The notes under the pieces are model-generated. The model saw only the letters and a program-made list of their open reading frames with translations, ran no database searches and was not told the DNA's origin. A stretch of DNA of 64,000 nucleotides from Porites lobata (Eukaryota > Cnidaria > Anthozoa > Scleractinia > Poritidae), in contig CALNXK010000153.1 of the NCBI GenBank assembly GCA_942486035.1, positions 37,501 to 101,500 on the forward strand, given 5' to 3'. This document shows, piece by piece, positions 11,766 through 23,324 of this stretch; within the stretch, counting starts at the first letter, position 1, and each line of letters opens with the position of its first letter. The position numbers and the translations under genes were made by a program.

Positions 11766-12255
11766 CAAAATAATAATTCTTTCTTCCTTGAATAAGTTAA
11801 AGAATAAATCAAAGAAATCGAAGTGATCTCGAGATATCTCTCACTTCGTCAAATAGCCTAATAAAACCAAAAACGACATAACATGCCCAATCTTGTCCCA
11901 GAAAAAGCATCTTTGGGACATTCCTGAGCATCGCGAATCCTTTACTTCGCGCTCCGCCGAAGTAATAAGAGCATAAGATTATTCAGGGCGAATGGACCTA
12001 AAAATTTTGGGTGTTGGGGAATTTTGATCCCATCTCAAAATCTTTTTGTATGAGAAGTTTCTCGGCAGCGTAGTTTTTAGCATGTACAAAGTTGTTCGGA
12101 ATGTGCAATTCACTTGCCTTGTTTCCTTGAATGATTGATGAGGCATGGCGAGTATGCATTTGCAAACACTATTTATGACACGAGGCACAGCAGGGCTATG
12201 TTTAAAACGTCTTTAGTATTGTCTCTATTAAACTATGTGGTCACTTTCTTTCTAG

Positions 12256-12321
12256 GAAATGTTAAGGCAAATTTATCAGCAAGCCGGTGAGATGCACAGG
12301 CAAGACTCTTTGAACTTTGAG
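12256..12321 (+). CDS. Exon 3 of the 6139 gene (unknown function)
   Basis: A 66-nt exon between a TTTCTTTCTAG acceptor and a GAG|gttagt donor encodes 22 residues starting EMLRQIYQQAGEMHRQDS. It is phase 0 on both sides, matching exon 2 (ends phase 0 at 6485) and exon 4 (begins phase 0 at 22527). The sequence is Gln/Glu rich and likely helical. Taken alone it would be weak; its support is the pyrimidine tract, both splice sites and the phase match. Confidence 0.45.
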
Positions 12322-12329
12322 GTTAGTGT

Positions 12330-13020
12330 TAAACTGGAACCCTTGCAGTTGTACAATCAATAAAAAAGATCCCGAGGTATAGCCTTCAGCTCGTCAGTAA
12401 TCATTTATATAAAGTGAATGCACAAAGTGCAATGACTGACATTGACAAGTTTGACATAAGATGGCAGTTTTTTTCAGAAGTTCTTTGAAAAAAATACTTT
12501 TAGTAAATGGCTTGTGGTGAAAAAAATTTTAATTCTCAATTTAAGAACGAACACTTGTTTAATTTCCTGTTTTAATAGGCTTGATTACCAGCCGCTGTTT
12601 AGGAAAATGAGCCCACACTCATCCTCCTAAAGGAGCGGCTGGACGCTTGCGATTTCCTTTGTTGGTTTCAGCCAATTATCAGTGTTGTCGTTAGAAGCTG
12701 GGACCCGGGTACCAGCACCTGTTTACTTTGATCAGAGTACCCGGTTACGAAACTGAAAAAAATCAGCCTAAAATAAAAATTTAGTCTTCCATGTAAGTCG
12801 AATATTGTCTTTAAAAAACCTTTTTATCAATTGTCTTGCATCAGATCCTTGACATAACTTTTACTAGTACTTTAAGAAAAGTGATCTTTGTTGTCCGTTA
12901 TTCTCTCATTTCGATCGCGTTACAAATGTTATATTTGGCTCTTACATAACACTTGCACGTGACATGCTGCATGTTTGGAAGCACATGTGTTCTATGACTT
13001 TTATGAAACAGCTTATAAAA
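12330..13020. other. Intron sequence, nothing recognised
   Basis: AT-rich sequence without ORFs of note, tandem repeats or clear inverted repeats. Confidence 0.4.
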
Positions 13021-13028
13021 AGTTCATC

Positions 13029-13095
13029 ATGGCAAGCAAACGAAAATCTCAAGGCATTCTAGATAATTTTTTTGTGTCCCAGAAAAGGTCAAAAG
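13029..13095 (+). CDS. Short first exon with a PIP-box (PCNA-interacting peptide)
   Basis: ATG 13029 in a good Kozak context (ATCATGG) opens a 22-codon reading frame that ends at AAAAG|gttagt. The peptide begins MASKRKSQGILDNFFVSQ. QGILDNFF fits the PIP-box pattern Q-x-x-(I/L/M)-x-x-(F/Y)-(F/Y), which binds the sliding clamp PCNA, and it is flanked by basic residues. Such N-terminal basic-PIP peptides occur in replication proteins and in some transposon-derived zinc-finger proteins. The next supported coding sequence on the strand is the RecQ-like relic at 14200; whether they are one gene cannot be decided. It is not in phase with the host 6139 gene and is probably a separate inserted unit. 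Confidence 0.4.
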
Positions 13096-13959
13096 GTTAG
13101 TTTTAGAATTTTAATACACTTAAAGTTTTGCAATATCAATGTAGTGAAATTTACATAAGCGCTGATTTGCATTTGAGAAAGAATAAATAGAGTGCATTGA
13201 CCTTACAACTAAAATTTTAAGTTCCTGTGTTTTCCGGTTTACGTGTGCATTGGTCCATGATGCTTGGGTTTGAAAACATTTTATTTTATTTAGCAATTTT
13301 ATCCCGAGAAAATGAATGTCAAATTTCACAAAATTACATCTTGCACATGAAATTTTTAGAATTTTACCTGTATAATCACAATTGTTGTGAAATTCAACAT
13401 TTATTTTCTTGGACTTCCATGAAAAATTTTCTTTGGTGTTACTACAGATGATTTATTACATCTTGAGCCCTTGAAAAATGTAAAAAGGAATGCAATGTTC
13501 TTTGTGTTATTCTGGTACAAGATTTTTGTCCACTGAAAATTAAAATTACTCAATTTCCTGATGGATTCCGTCTTAAAATACTGGTGTCAGTTACACTCAT
13601 CCTTACTAAGTTGTAGTGACTTGTATCTTGTTTATTTGTAAGAAGTAAGGGAGGCACTCTAGTGTCTTGTTGTCCATGTTGGCTCTGTCTGTGAAAATAG
13701 CTGGAAGGTGTTACCCAATTTACAATACACACGTGGCATATGTTTCCCAAAAGAAATCCCAAACACCAAATAAAATCCTGTTTAATAACAATACTTTTAA
13801 CCCAAAACAATGCATTGCAAACGTTTTTCACTGCTAGCTTTTTTTATTATTTAACACAGTAGAAGATTGAATAAACAAATTCTTGGAGAGCAAAATGAAA
13901 TTTTTTGTCGTAAACTGGGTAAATGAGGAGTGATAAGAAAAGGATAATTTCCTTTCCAG

Positions 13960-14140
13960 AATGCAGGAAAATGCATTCCTGGGAGTCACATTTTTCAAAA
14001 TTTTGCGGGGGAACATGCCCCTGGACCCCCCTAGAAGCTTGGGCCTCTGGCCCTTGCTATTTAGGGAACCTGCCTACTTTACCTCACATCCCCTTCTACT
14101 TTGAGAGTTAATGAAACCCCTGAATCATGTTACCGCCTGC
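13960..14140. repeat. GC-rich dispersed repeat upstream of the RecQ relic
   Basis: A GGGGGAACATGCCCCTGGAC block followed by C-rich text and GGCCTCTGGCCC resembles a dispersed repeat edge. A similar style of sequence (GGGCCAAAGTGGCCCC) occurs at 14785-14810, after the RecQ exon. These could mark the limits of the inserted unit. Confidence 0.3.
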
Positions 14141-14199
14141 AGATTTTCATCTGGCAAGGATTGTCGCATAAATTATCACATCAAAACAGAGTTGTCAAA

Positions 14200-14686
14200 A
14201 TGGCGGACTATGTGGATAAGATATATTTGGCTTTCGAGCGAGTTTTGGAGTCCTTTAAACTTCAAAATTTAAAAGATTCTCAGCGAGAGGCACTGCAAAA
14301 CCTAGTTAAAGGTCAGGATGTGTTTATTATTCAGCCAATGGGGTCTGGAAAATCATTAATTTTCAGTCCACACCGATCGTCTTCGACACAGTAAGACCTT
14401 TGTCGAATGCGAAGTTTATTGCACTTGTGATTTCTCCCCTGGCATCTCTTATGCAAGACCAAGTGCGTTACCTTAAGTCTATGGCAATCAAGGCCGAGTT
14501 TATAGGGGATGAACAGGAAAGCAAAGAGGCTAAGCAACAACTAGAACGCGGGGAATGCCAAATCGTGTATGGCTCACCCGAGACATTTTTGTCTACCACA
14601 AGATGGTGGGCAATGCTCAGCAAGGATGCCTACAAAAAGAGGTTGTGTTTGGTTGCAGTTGGTGAAGCTCACTGTATTTCTCACTG
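14200..14686 (+). pseudogene. RecQ-like DNA helicase relic (N-terminal ATPase part)
   Basis: From ATG 14200 the sequence reads as the start of a RecQ-type SF2 helicase: a motif-0-like SQREALQNL, motif I MGSGKSLIF (about 14336-14360), motif Ia LVISPLASLMQDQV, YGSPE, and motif II region ending EAHCISHW. A single-base deletion in a T run near 14362 shifts the frame, so the first part stops at 14394 and the rest continues in another frame. Motif II reads GEAH where the family has DEAH, losing the Mg-coordinating Asp. The exon ends CACTG|gtaagt at the conserved ISHW position; no clear following exon was found. Cnidarian genomes contain many such RecQ-like copies, often near transposons (recalled, not checked). 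Confidence 0.7.
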
Positions 14687-15130
14687 GTAAGTCTATTCAC
14701 CCTTTTGCATTTCCCTCTGTACTTTGACTCTTGTCCTTTTGTATTGTACTCAGTGTTCCAGCTAGAAAATTCTGCTTGAGGGCCAAAGTGGCCCCTACAA
14801 CCCATTTTTGGGGGCCAGATATTTCAAGACAGGGCCAATGTACCAGTCTCTTTCTAATATGGAAAAGAAAAGAAACAGTTGGAAAGTTAAGGAAATGAAA
14901 ATGGCAGTTTATCTGAAGGTGACATGGAGCATCCCTTTTTATACACAGTAGATGAAATCTTCGGTAATAAAGCAAACAGTACAATCAGAATGTATGCAAT
15001 AAACATAGTAAGTAATTTTTTTCATCTCATGTTCCACTTCACCGTCCAGATCCGGCTTCCTTTCGCTTCTTCTGAACTGCTTCGCCTCCATCCACTTTTT
15101 CATTACTTACTGAGAAAAAACCTTCGATAG

Positions 15131-15252
15131 ACCTCGAAGATGCGTTTGTCAGGTTCATCCTTTTTCGAGACCACATGATGGATACCCATGAGCTCTTGCG
15201 ATATTACAAAAGCCAAGTTGAGGCTCAGTGGTCTCCAGACCACTCACTGTAA
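15131..15252 (+). other. 40-codon open stretch ending in a stop
   Basis: The frame through CTCGAAGATGCGTTTGTC is open to TAA near 15250 and reads RFILFRDHMMDTHELLRYY and then QWSPDHSL-stop. It looks more protein-like than its surroundings and could be a terminal exon of the RecQ-containing unit. No family recognised. Confidence 0.25.
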
Positions 15253-15392
15253 ATCAGGTAAACTCAAGAAGATTCATCGATTGATTTTCATGTTGTGTAC
15301 AAAGGTACGGAGTTGTTCTTTAGATTGAAGATTCTGTTTAATGGGAAAATTATTGTACTTGAAGTAACAGAGACATTTGTAAGCTCAGGGAG

Positions 15393-17040
15393 TTAAAGAA
15401 GGAAAGGGCCATAATGGCCCTTGAACGCTTGTTCACTTGAGATCTTCTTAACTTTCACCTCTAGGTCGAGGTGTTCCAAAAAGGCTTTGATGACAAAGAA
15501 TGCCCTACAAATTCTACGGACACTAGCTTCACTGATATTAGCTCCCAGACCTCTAATCATATCTTTGATCAAATGATTGTCATGTTCCAAGGCTAGATCC
15601 ATGGCAACATTACATCCTGGCTGGCCATGATTGTTGACTCTTCTGTTCCATTTCATCCTTTCTGCTTCTCTAGGACTGAGCAAGGCATACAGTTGAAACA
15701 TGTGGAACAAAGCCTCCAAAGCATACTTGGTGCTGCCACTGCCATCGTCTTTGAAATGTAAAAGAAACATCTTGATGCATCTCACTATCCTTTCACCATC
15801 ACCCTCTTTTACGGCATCCATGAAGTGTGATCAGTGGGATCAGGCACAGTATTAACGAGTACTGGTTCCTCAGGAATGGTGGGTGGGGGGTCATGAGACA
15901 GTTCATGCCTCATCTTGTGGACTCCATCATGTTTAAATGAGCTGGAACACCCTAGAAATCTACAGGGGTACCTGCCATTTGGAGGTATAGGCTGATTAGT
16001 TTGGGCTGTTTCCCATTCCTGTAGTGCTTGAATATTGTTGAAGTGATTTTCATAGAGAGTTCCATCAACTACATGGGTTTGAATGAATTCTTTGATCACT
16101 CTATAAAAGAAACGTTAACACACCACCTTGAAGGGGCTGTGTCATGGCAGTCTAGTTCATTTTGTTTAGTTTGCCAATTACTCGCCCTCAATCGCTATGG
16201 AACTTAAAGTATGCAAAGAAATTACATGTAAATGACAAAATCAGAGATCTGAGACAAACAAATATGTCTCCTGAGCATTATTTTTGAAGTTGCAAGCAGC
16301 AGGGATCAACTTTGAAAAACTGTTGGGCTGAACAGTTTTCAAAAACCCTAATTTCAATCCGTTTCAATCTTCTTCAGGTTTGCCCATCCGTGCAATCTGT
16401 TGTTTCTTTTATGTTATTTTAACCTTCCTTTAAAGTTTTAAGCGGTTATTTTTATGTTTCTCTCAATTTAACGGGCATTTTGTAATTTCCTAATTTGCCT
16501 GAATTTCGTGACTCAGCTCCTTTGAGTCCTGTTGCTAATTCTGGGCTGATACTGTGCTTCGTGGGTGTGTCTTCTGTTGTTTCCATGCCAAAGAACTTAA
16601 GGGCTGCAGCAATGATACTTGCATGCAACACCAAATTCGCAATTCGCTTACATGGAGCAGGCTTTTGCTGGGCATCACTGACCACATCGTGCCAGTTTAC
16701 AAGGTTTCTGAAAGCAAACAGCGAAGTCTTGTCAGATGCTGAGGAACCGCTGTAGTACCTAGAAAAAAATAACTGGATAAAAGAAGAAAAAGTGTGGCTA
16801 AATAAACTGTTTCATTTATATTTCAATGAAACATTCTCTCGAAATGTCACTTAATGTGATCACATAGGAGAGGTGGTTTCTTATAGTAGCTCTCAAATGC
16901 AGTAATTTGACAGGAAAAAAAATATTTCCATTAATTTTTCCTATTGAGACACACTATGTGACAGTGATGAGCTATTCCTCTCTGACTTGCATACTTACAT
17001 AAAACCGGAAAAACTGTAAACACCGGAAATATTTCTGGAA

Positions 17041-17088
<48 letters not shown>

Positions 17089-18224
17089 CGTCATCATCAT
17101 TTCAGCTGTCACCTATCTAGAAATTAGCAGTTTCGCTTATAACTTAGTAAATTATTAATTGAGTTTGGCTGTTAAGAATTTCTTGAACTTGAAATTTGTA
17201 ATGTTTATGGATATTTTTGGAAGCACGATCATAAACAACGTATTATGGACTCTCAGAAACCCATTAATTTAATTTTCTTTCAAAAAAATGAAAAAACTCT
17301 TGAATAACAAATGAGCTACAGTATGTTGTTTGCCATACGGGAAATTACTATTATTGGTAACTGATAACGTCCTGGACCATGATTACTGAAATAATGTTTA
17401 TGATTCAAGTATGTTTAATAACTGGTTATCAAACAACAGCGAGGAAAACAAACAACTTTGTGCTTACCCGTTTTCAAGTCCTTCCGACCTTGAGAATGGT
17501 GCTGATGACATAATGAACCAAGCTCATGAGTTTGTCGCGGTTTTTGAGCAAGACAGCGGCCACAGTACAAATACCAGGTACCTTTCAGTTCTTTCAGGGT
17601 CGCTGCTTTTAGAAAGTGACTTTGGATCGGCCGAAGCCAAGAGAAGACGATAAAATAGCGGCGACTTTTCAAGAATTTCTTGTCCTATGGCACGCCAAGA
17701 GAAATTTAAAACGCTGTCCTTCGTTGCCGTTCTTAACAGCGTAGGGTTTGCCTTCGATTTGGTTTTGGTTGAATCTCTGCGAATGACAAGCATTTTGCAG
17801 CCTTTCCCCTTCCTTAATCCGTCGCGTGGCGAAGCGATTTTGACGGCGCGGAGACACTTGGCGAAATTCTGGAGTCTGAAGGAACACAACGTTTTGTTCG
17901 ATTGTTTGCTGTGAACTTTTCTTGCAATGATTGTTGGAGAGATTTTGCATCCTCAAGGATCTTTTCGAGGCGCTTTAGATCTCGATAACAGCGTTCATTA
18001 CAGATGTAACCGTCCACATTTACACTTGACAGAGGAACATTCAATACGGTGGAAATCCTGCCTGGCAAATCAGAAACTTTTCCATTTAATTTTGTCCGCT
18101 TCCGAGAATCTGTCAGTTCGGACCCACAGAAGACGCATCCACTATTATTCGAGTTAAATTTTTTCGGAGTATCGTCGCTTTTACCTTTACTATCCATTCG
18201 AAGATCAAAGACAGTTGACAACAT
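15393..18224 (-). pseudogene. DUF6589-type transposon-associated gene, frameshifted
   Basis: Read right to left: 18224-17814 gives an N-terminal region with a cysteine motif (CVFCG then YICNERCYRDLKRLE). The next frames, 17889 to about 17470, contain a helical part (ILEKSPLFYRLLLAS) and, after a frame change, AAVLLKNRDKLMSLVHYV. A 16758-16452 exon begins YYSGSSASDKTSLFAFRNLV. The block 16099-15809 carries a C2H2 finger (YPCRFLGCSSSFKHDGVHKM, His pair following). Finally 15821-15393 gives the conserved C-terminal part (DAVKEGDGERIVRC, YALEALFHMFQL, MDLALEHDNHLIKDMIRGLG). This order matches the DUF6589 family as I recall it. Frame changes near 17575 and 15821 and a short C-terminus show decay. 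It lies antisense in a long intron of the 6139 gene, next to the RecQ relic. Confidence 0.65.
17042..17088. repeat. (ATT)n microsatellite
   Basis: An uninterrupted run of ATT/TTA triplets, about 15 units, followed by a CATCATCAT stretch. Confidence 0.95.
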
Positions 18225-18229
18225 GTCGC

Positions 18230-19095
18230 AATGTACAGAAATGTATCGAATAATCTATTTCACAATGTACGGAAATGTACTGAAAAAACAATTTCGAAAG
18301 TCATTTGGGTGGGCACGGGAACGCGTGATGCAATTTCGCGCCAAATAGACAATAAAATTGGAGTCCGGTTTCACTTCCGGCGACATAGGAGACGCATAAT
18401 TTATCATTTTTTCAGTTACGTCACCGACAAGGTCAACGGGTCACGCGTCCTGCCGTCTCTCTTCGGGGAGGATCAAAGACCGGACCCGGGAGACGGCGGA
18501 AATCGAGCCTACTGTTTTAACGGTGTTTCTTATATAGCAGAGCAGTTGAATTGAAGTCCATGCTAGGTTTGTTTCCCAGAAAACAGAAAATAGCATAGCT
18601 TGTCAGCGGAAAGATTTGTCAAGCTTACGTCATTCCTACCATGGCAACGGAAGTCTCGGACTATGCTTTCCGGTTTTTTAATCAAACGAAGTTTAGTTTT
18701 AAGGTGATATTACGCACCTATCATTGGGGAGCTTAAGAAACGATGACGGCCACTGCGATGAGAACGGCAAAAAAGCAATACGTTTAGATTGGCAAAACAA
18801 CAACTTTGCACATGCATCACTTTCTTTTGTACATTACTTTGCCGTCGCTGCGCGATTACAAGGTGAAAGTGTCTAATTTCACGTTTTGTCGAGGAAGGGA
18901 ACACCAGACAACAACGTTCTTTGTACTTGTACACAGACGTTGTTTTATTTTCCCTACAACTTTTCGCTGGCGGTCAATAAATCCCCCGCAGTTTAAATTT
19001 TATCACGCGCGCTCGAAGGGCTTTGAAGAGAAAATAGAGGGTCTGTGAACAGGCTACTAATTAAGCGAAAAGATTTTTTTGAACGATAAGACTTT
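18230..19095. other. No supported gene
   Basis: Sequence between the DUF6589 relic and the 19101 TIR element. It contains several GTACGGAAATGTAC-like short repeats at 18230-18290 and otherwise nothing recognised. Confidence 0.35.
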
Positions 19096-19100
19096 ACAAA

Positions 19101-21431
19101 TGTGACCCTCCACAGGAATTTGATGCTAAAGGTGAAAGCACGCGCACGACACGCTTGCACGACACGCTTAGCGTGCCGTAGATCACGGATATGCGCATAT
19201 TAAATTGAAAAAACAAAGACGGACACACTTGCCTTTGTTTTGGCAAATTTAACACGCTAGACCTTTTGTTGTTTTGTAGCGTTCCATATGTCACGGTAAG
19301 TGTGCGAATTATAGCACGGTTAGCGTGCAATTTGGGTAAGACACGCTGAACACGCTTGATTACTAAAACCGCTAAGGTGATAAAAATGGCTTGGGTTTTC
19401 AGCGGATTTAATCAGCATTGATAACTGGTCGAAGTGAATCAAATATACCAATTGAGACTGTTTTGGAATTTGATGGTAACCGTGGCCATTTGAAAATCAC
19501 GACTTAATGGTGGTCTAGCCTGGAATTAACGCGAGATCAGTGTAAACCAATTCCTCCGGCTGTCGGCTGTTGACCGGAATCGCAAAAAGGCCTGCTATCG
19601 CATGCGAGGCACTGAAGTTATGTCGCCTGAAAATTATAGTTATGCCACCGGAATATTTATTAGCAGTAATGCACACAGAAATGAAGTTGAGTAAATTAGT
19701 TTAATATATTTCTTTAAGCCATGCTGAGACGAACGAAGGTAATTAAATCGGAGAAACAAAAACTGCCTAGAATTTTCTATAGGTTGAGGAGGGCTAAACA
19801 TTTCTAGATGACCGTTCCATGCATGTACAATTTTCGAAGGTTACCTAATAAATTCCTTACGATTTTTTGAAGTTTAACTTTTTCCATTTCATTCCCCAGT
19901 TAAGCTATTTTTCGCAGAGAATTAAGGAATCCTAAAATTTTCGGAACCGAAAATACGATAAAATTCTCACTTTCCTAAAACTTTCAGTTGGAAGCTAAAT
20001 TTTTCGGGAAAATAATGCTGAAGCCCTTGTAATTTCGAAAAGACTGAAGTTGTCCTAGGATGCTAGGATGCATTTAGGAGGAAAGCGCTATCAATCATAA
20101 TTTATGTAAAGATATCTCGTTACGCTATGCTAAGACGAATCAAGCGCTGTAAACGTGTACTATATCTCGTTCTTCACAGGACGAAAAAAACAAGAATCTG
20201 TAAACTAAAAACACTGTAGAATGAGGGAGGATTGCGGGCGACTTTTCTTTGAATTTTGGGCGACAAAACTCATATTATCAGGTTTTGGACGACACAACTT
20301 CAAACGACTTCACTTTCGAGTAGCTTGACCGTCACCCCTTTAGATCGAGCTCGATGAATTAATTCAATGACCGAACTTTATGGAACAAATGATTGCCTTC
20401 AAGAATTTCACGCGGACTACTTTTAATTTAGTTCTTTTTCTCTTTTCTCAGTGTGTGACTGACAGAGATTTAATTCTCGGATCGAACTTTAGTACTCTAA
20501 ACACGCCGTATTATCGTGGCAAAAACAAAGAATCAAACAAAAAAGCACCATACAATTTCGGAATTCTGTTAAAAAATACATTTTTTGCTTACTATTAAAA
20601 AAGCGGTGAAACAGTCATTAATTAACTGATGTTTCGCTTTTTGTGTTATTGTCGGCCGCATCAATTAAGCAACGTTGGAAACGTTTTGGAATTTTGGTAC
20701 ATCTAGAAAAGCAGGCTGGTTTTTATTTGATCACTACGATCCTTGCAATCGCTAAAAAATAAATAGAATTTAGTGATCCTGGCACTTGATGATTTCTATT
20801 ATATTTGATCGCGATTGCTGCGATCGGCAAGAAAGTGTCTTAAGTCCGAAAGATCCGTGTTTCTGAGAAAATTGCAAATGTGCTTTAAATTAAGGTAAGT
20901 TAAGATAACCTTTGCACAGCTTCGTCAGTAAACATTTCTGGAAAGAACTTTGATTTTGCAATGCTAATATAGTTCTACCCATAAATCCAGTAGGTCATAC
21001 CGTTCACTGTTTATACTTTTCAAGCGACAACGTTTTTTCAATCAGATACTATCGCTGCGATCGCTGAGGTATAACTTTTTCTTTCTCGATAGTTACCAAA
21101 AAAGGGTGCCGTTCATAATCATTTACGGTTCCTTTTTGTAGAGGAAATTTATTTAGCTTATAGATAACACGCATTGCGTGCTTTTGCGCACACTGAAAGC
21201 GTGTTGTGCTTTTTCGCACGGAGCTTTTGTTTGAAAACTTTAACACGCTCTTTTGTTCGACTTGCTCACGCTTAATTGTCTCAAGCGTGTCCTCTGAAAC
21301 AAAAGAAATTGCTAATGAGGCAAGATTGCAAGCGTGCTAAAGCGTGTTAAAATAAATTCTTTTGTTTTAAAGTGAAAGCGTGTCGTGCGCGTGCTTTCAC
21401 CTTTAGCATTAAAGTCCTGTGGAGGGTCACA
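19101..21431. mobile_element. 2.3-kb DNA transposon with 57-bp TIRs
   Basis: TGTGACCCTCCACAGG at 19101 starts an inverted repeat of about 57 bp that matches the reverse complement of the end at 21431 with about two to four mismatches. The TIR contains AAGGTGAAAGCACGCGCACG. Subterminal sequence is full of short CACGCTT/AAGCGTG repeats on both sides (19140-19370 and 21160-21400). No transposase ORF of useful length lies inside, so it is non-autonomous. The flanks do not show a clear target duplication. It lies in the long intron between 12321 and 22527. Confidence 0.8.
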
Positions 21432-21989
21432 AATGATGATTTGCAGACGCGAAAGCGTGCTCACCGAATTTCCCTTCTATCTGTGAGCCAATTCAAAAGT
21501 CTTTCGTTATGAAACGCATGAGGAACGATCCAGCCTGTACTGTTGAGTTATGGGCGCGGTCAAAAACTTGCGTGGTATTAGCATGCTCAATGGAGCAAAC
21601 ATTTTATAAAAGCACGCTCGCACTATGGAGTGTTTTCACTCACGTGGCCAGCATCTATGCAAATTTATTGGAACAAAAGAAAGTGTTTGCATAAGAAAGG
21701 AGTTCAACTCCCACAGGACTGGTTTGGAACACCAACATGGCCGCCGTGACGTCATGTGAAAACACTCTATTGTGACTGATATTGAATTTGATTACGCGAT
21801 TATGCTAGGCATGTTATAATATTCGATAAATATCATTGAATAATAATGCAGATGATTCTACTAACCTACAACAGTTAATTTTGAAACTAGTCTCGCAGGG
21901 TCTCGAATTTACCCCTCTATACCCCTTCCTGAGATACCAGATACATCTTTGTCCAGGGTTTATAATGAGCAGGACATCAGACATGATGC

Positions 21990-22348
21990 AAACACCCGCA
22001 TATAAGAACCTACTCTTTTTGAACGCTTGCAAAATAGGTTTTTTTTCTTGTCGCCCACAATAACTTTCTTAATAATTAGGAAGGAGATAATAGGTTGTCG
22101 ATTAGCAGAGTTTGGTCCTTACGAATGCAGTATTTATTCACGATTGTATTATTATAACTAACAAACCTGATCATCGAATTTATGTACAGTTTGGTAGAGT
22201 ATGTTCTCGTTATACTTAAACTTACAATCTCAAATTGACACTCCTTGATTAAATTGTTTATTGATCTTTATTGGCTAAACAGGTTTTTATATTTTTGGGT
22301 ATTCGCCCAGGTCGTTCCTAATCCACAGGTTCTTATATGCGGGTGTTT
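21990..22348. mobile_element. ~360-bp MITE with 22-bp TIRs
   Basis: AAACACCCGCATATAAGAAC at 21990 is mirrored by GTTCTTATATGCGGGTGTTT ending at 22348. The interior is AT-rich and non-coding. The AAGAACCT motif links it to the ends seen at 9083-9190 and 10945-11090. Confidence 0.8.
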
Positions 22349-22526
22349 ACTATAAGACGAGGGCGGGAGAAGTCGCAGTTCAGCTGTCTGTCCTATCTAG
22401 CCTGCGTATCAAGCAATGCAATATTGTTGTATTCCTTCATTAGACGTCACGATACAAGGTGACTGTAAAAAAGTATTACTCTTTCGTTTTTAGTTTAGAT
22501 TATTCGATTACTTTTTTGGTTCGCAG

Positions 22527-22641
22527 GAGGAATCAGAGGAAAGTGATGAGGATGATGTCCTTACTCTGGAGCAACTTCGAGAAACAGAAGAATACAAATT
22601 GATGATTAAAGGCTTAGATGCGAAGCTTGGGAATCCCCAAG
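22527..22641 (+). CDS. Exon 4 of the 6139 gene (acidic, helical)
   Basis: After a TTTTGGTTCGCAG acceptor, 115 nt encode 38 residues plus one base: an acidic run EESEESDEDDV, then LTLEQLRETEEYKL and LDAKLGNPQ. The exon ends CCCCAAG|gttagg in phase 1, which joins the 25-nt exon at 23618. The Glu/Leu pattern suggests a coiled coil or helix. A decayed copy with an in-frame stop lies 1.95 kb downstream at 24491. Family not recognised. Confidence 0.5.
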
Positions 22642-23007
22642 GTTAGGTTGGACTCTTAGTCAGGGTATTAGAACATCAGTGCAAGGAGCAATTTGTATTT
22701 TTTGAATTCGATAAATTACCTATTTTGAGCAGATACAGACTCCGAGGCACCAAGTAGACAATGCATATAGCTGTTCCCTCTTGACAGTGATAACAGTACA
22801 GATTGAGCTGTTGCTACACAGTAATTCATTGCAAGAAATTCTGCTCTTACTGTAGACATTGTAGATAGCTGTTTCTACTATGAACAGTTTAGCCCACATA
22901 GAAATACACTATTGCTAAATTTTGGCATTTTTCTGGGTTTTTCTTAGTATCTCCGATTTTCCCATTTGAAGTTATTTTTTATATGATTTAAGTTTGCTCG
23001 CGAGGTA

Positions 23008-23254
23008 TGGGTCTTCAGAGCTCAGTTGGTAGAGCACGGCAGCTCTAACGCAGGGGCCATGGGTTCGAATCCCATTGTAGCCTGTGTAAAGACGTCCCCC
23101 TTGCCTCAGAAAAAATCGGGAGAATCTTCTCCTGAGGGAAGGGAGACGTCTGTTCACAGGCAAATCCCGTTGAAGTCCCGAAAAGTTTGCGGGTTATTTG
23201 CAATTGCTTAAATTGCAATTACCACTGCGACAATCATATCTTCATTTAAAAAGA
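23008..23254 (+). repeat. tRNA-derived SINE
   Basis: The head reads GAGCTCAGTTGGTAGAGC (A-box, about 23018) and GGGTTCGAATCCC (B-box, 23061-23073), typical of a tRNA-derived pol III promoter. A body follows, and the 3' part ends with a CTGCGACAATCATATCTTCA tail, a style of 3' end I associate with cnidarian SINE/LINE pairs. The tRNA head is not a functional tRNA because its acceptor stem does not pair properly. It lies between exons 4 and 5 of the 6139 gene, sense orientation. Confidence 0.75.
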
Positions 23255-23324
23255 AAAATTTTTGTTTGACAAAGTTTCATCTTTGACAAAGTTTTATGTG
23301 TGTCATTGAAATCTCCACTACCTT

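Larger units (their letters stand above)
9193..11966. mobile_element. Large foldback with ~850-bp arms
   Basis: Left arm 9193-10034 (starts ATTACTTCGGCGGAGCGCG) is the diverged reverse complement of right arm 11098-11966 (ends CGCTCCGCCGAAGTAAT). Shared blocks include AGGATTTGCG near the outer edge and TTCCCACGAGCTG at the inner edge. The loop of about 1.06 kb has no coding potential. Each arm carries a tRNA-like pol III-box segment. It lies in the intron between 6485 and 12256. Divergence between arms shows the structure is old rather than an assembly artefact. Confidence 0.75.

Noticed and set aside
23010..23083. Apparent tRNA gene
   Set aside because: A- and B-boxes are good, but the acceptor stem does not pair and the sequence continues into a SINE body and tail.
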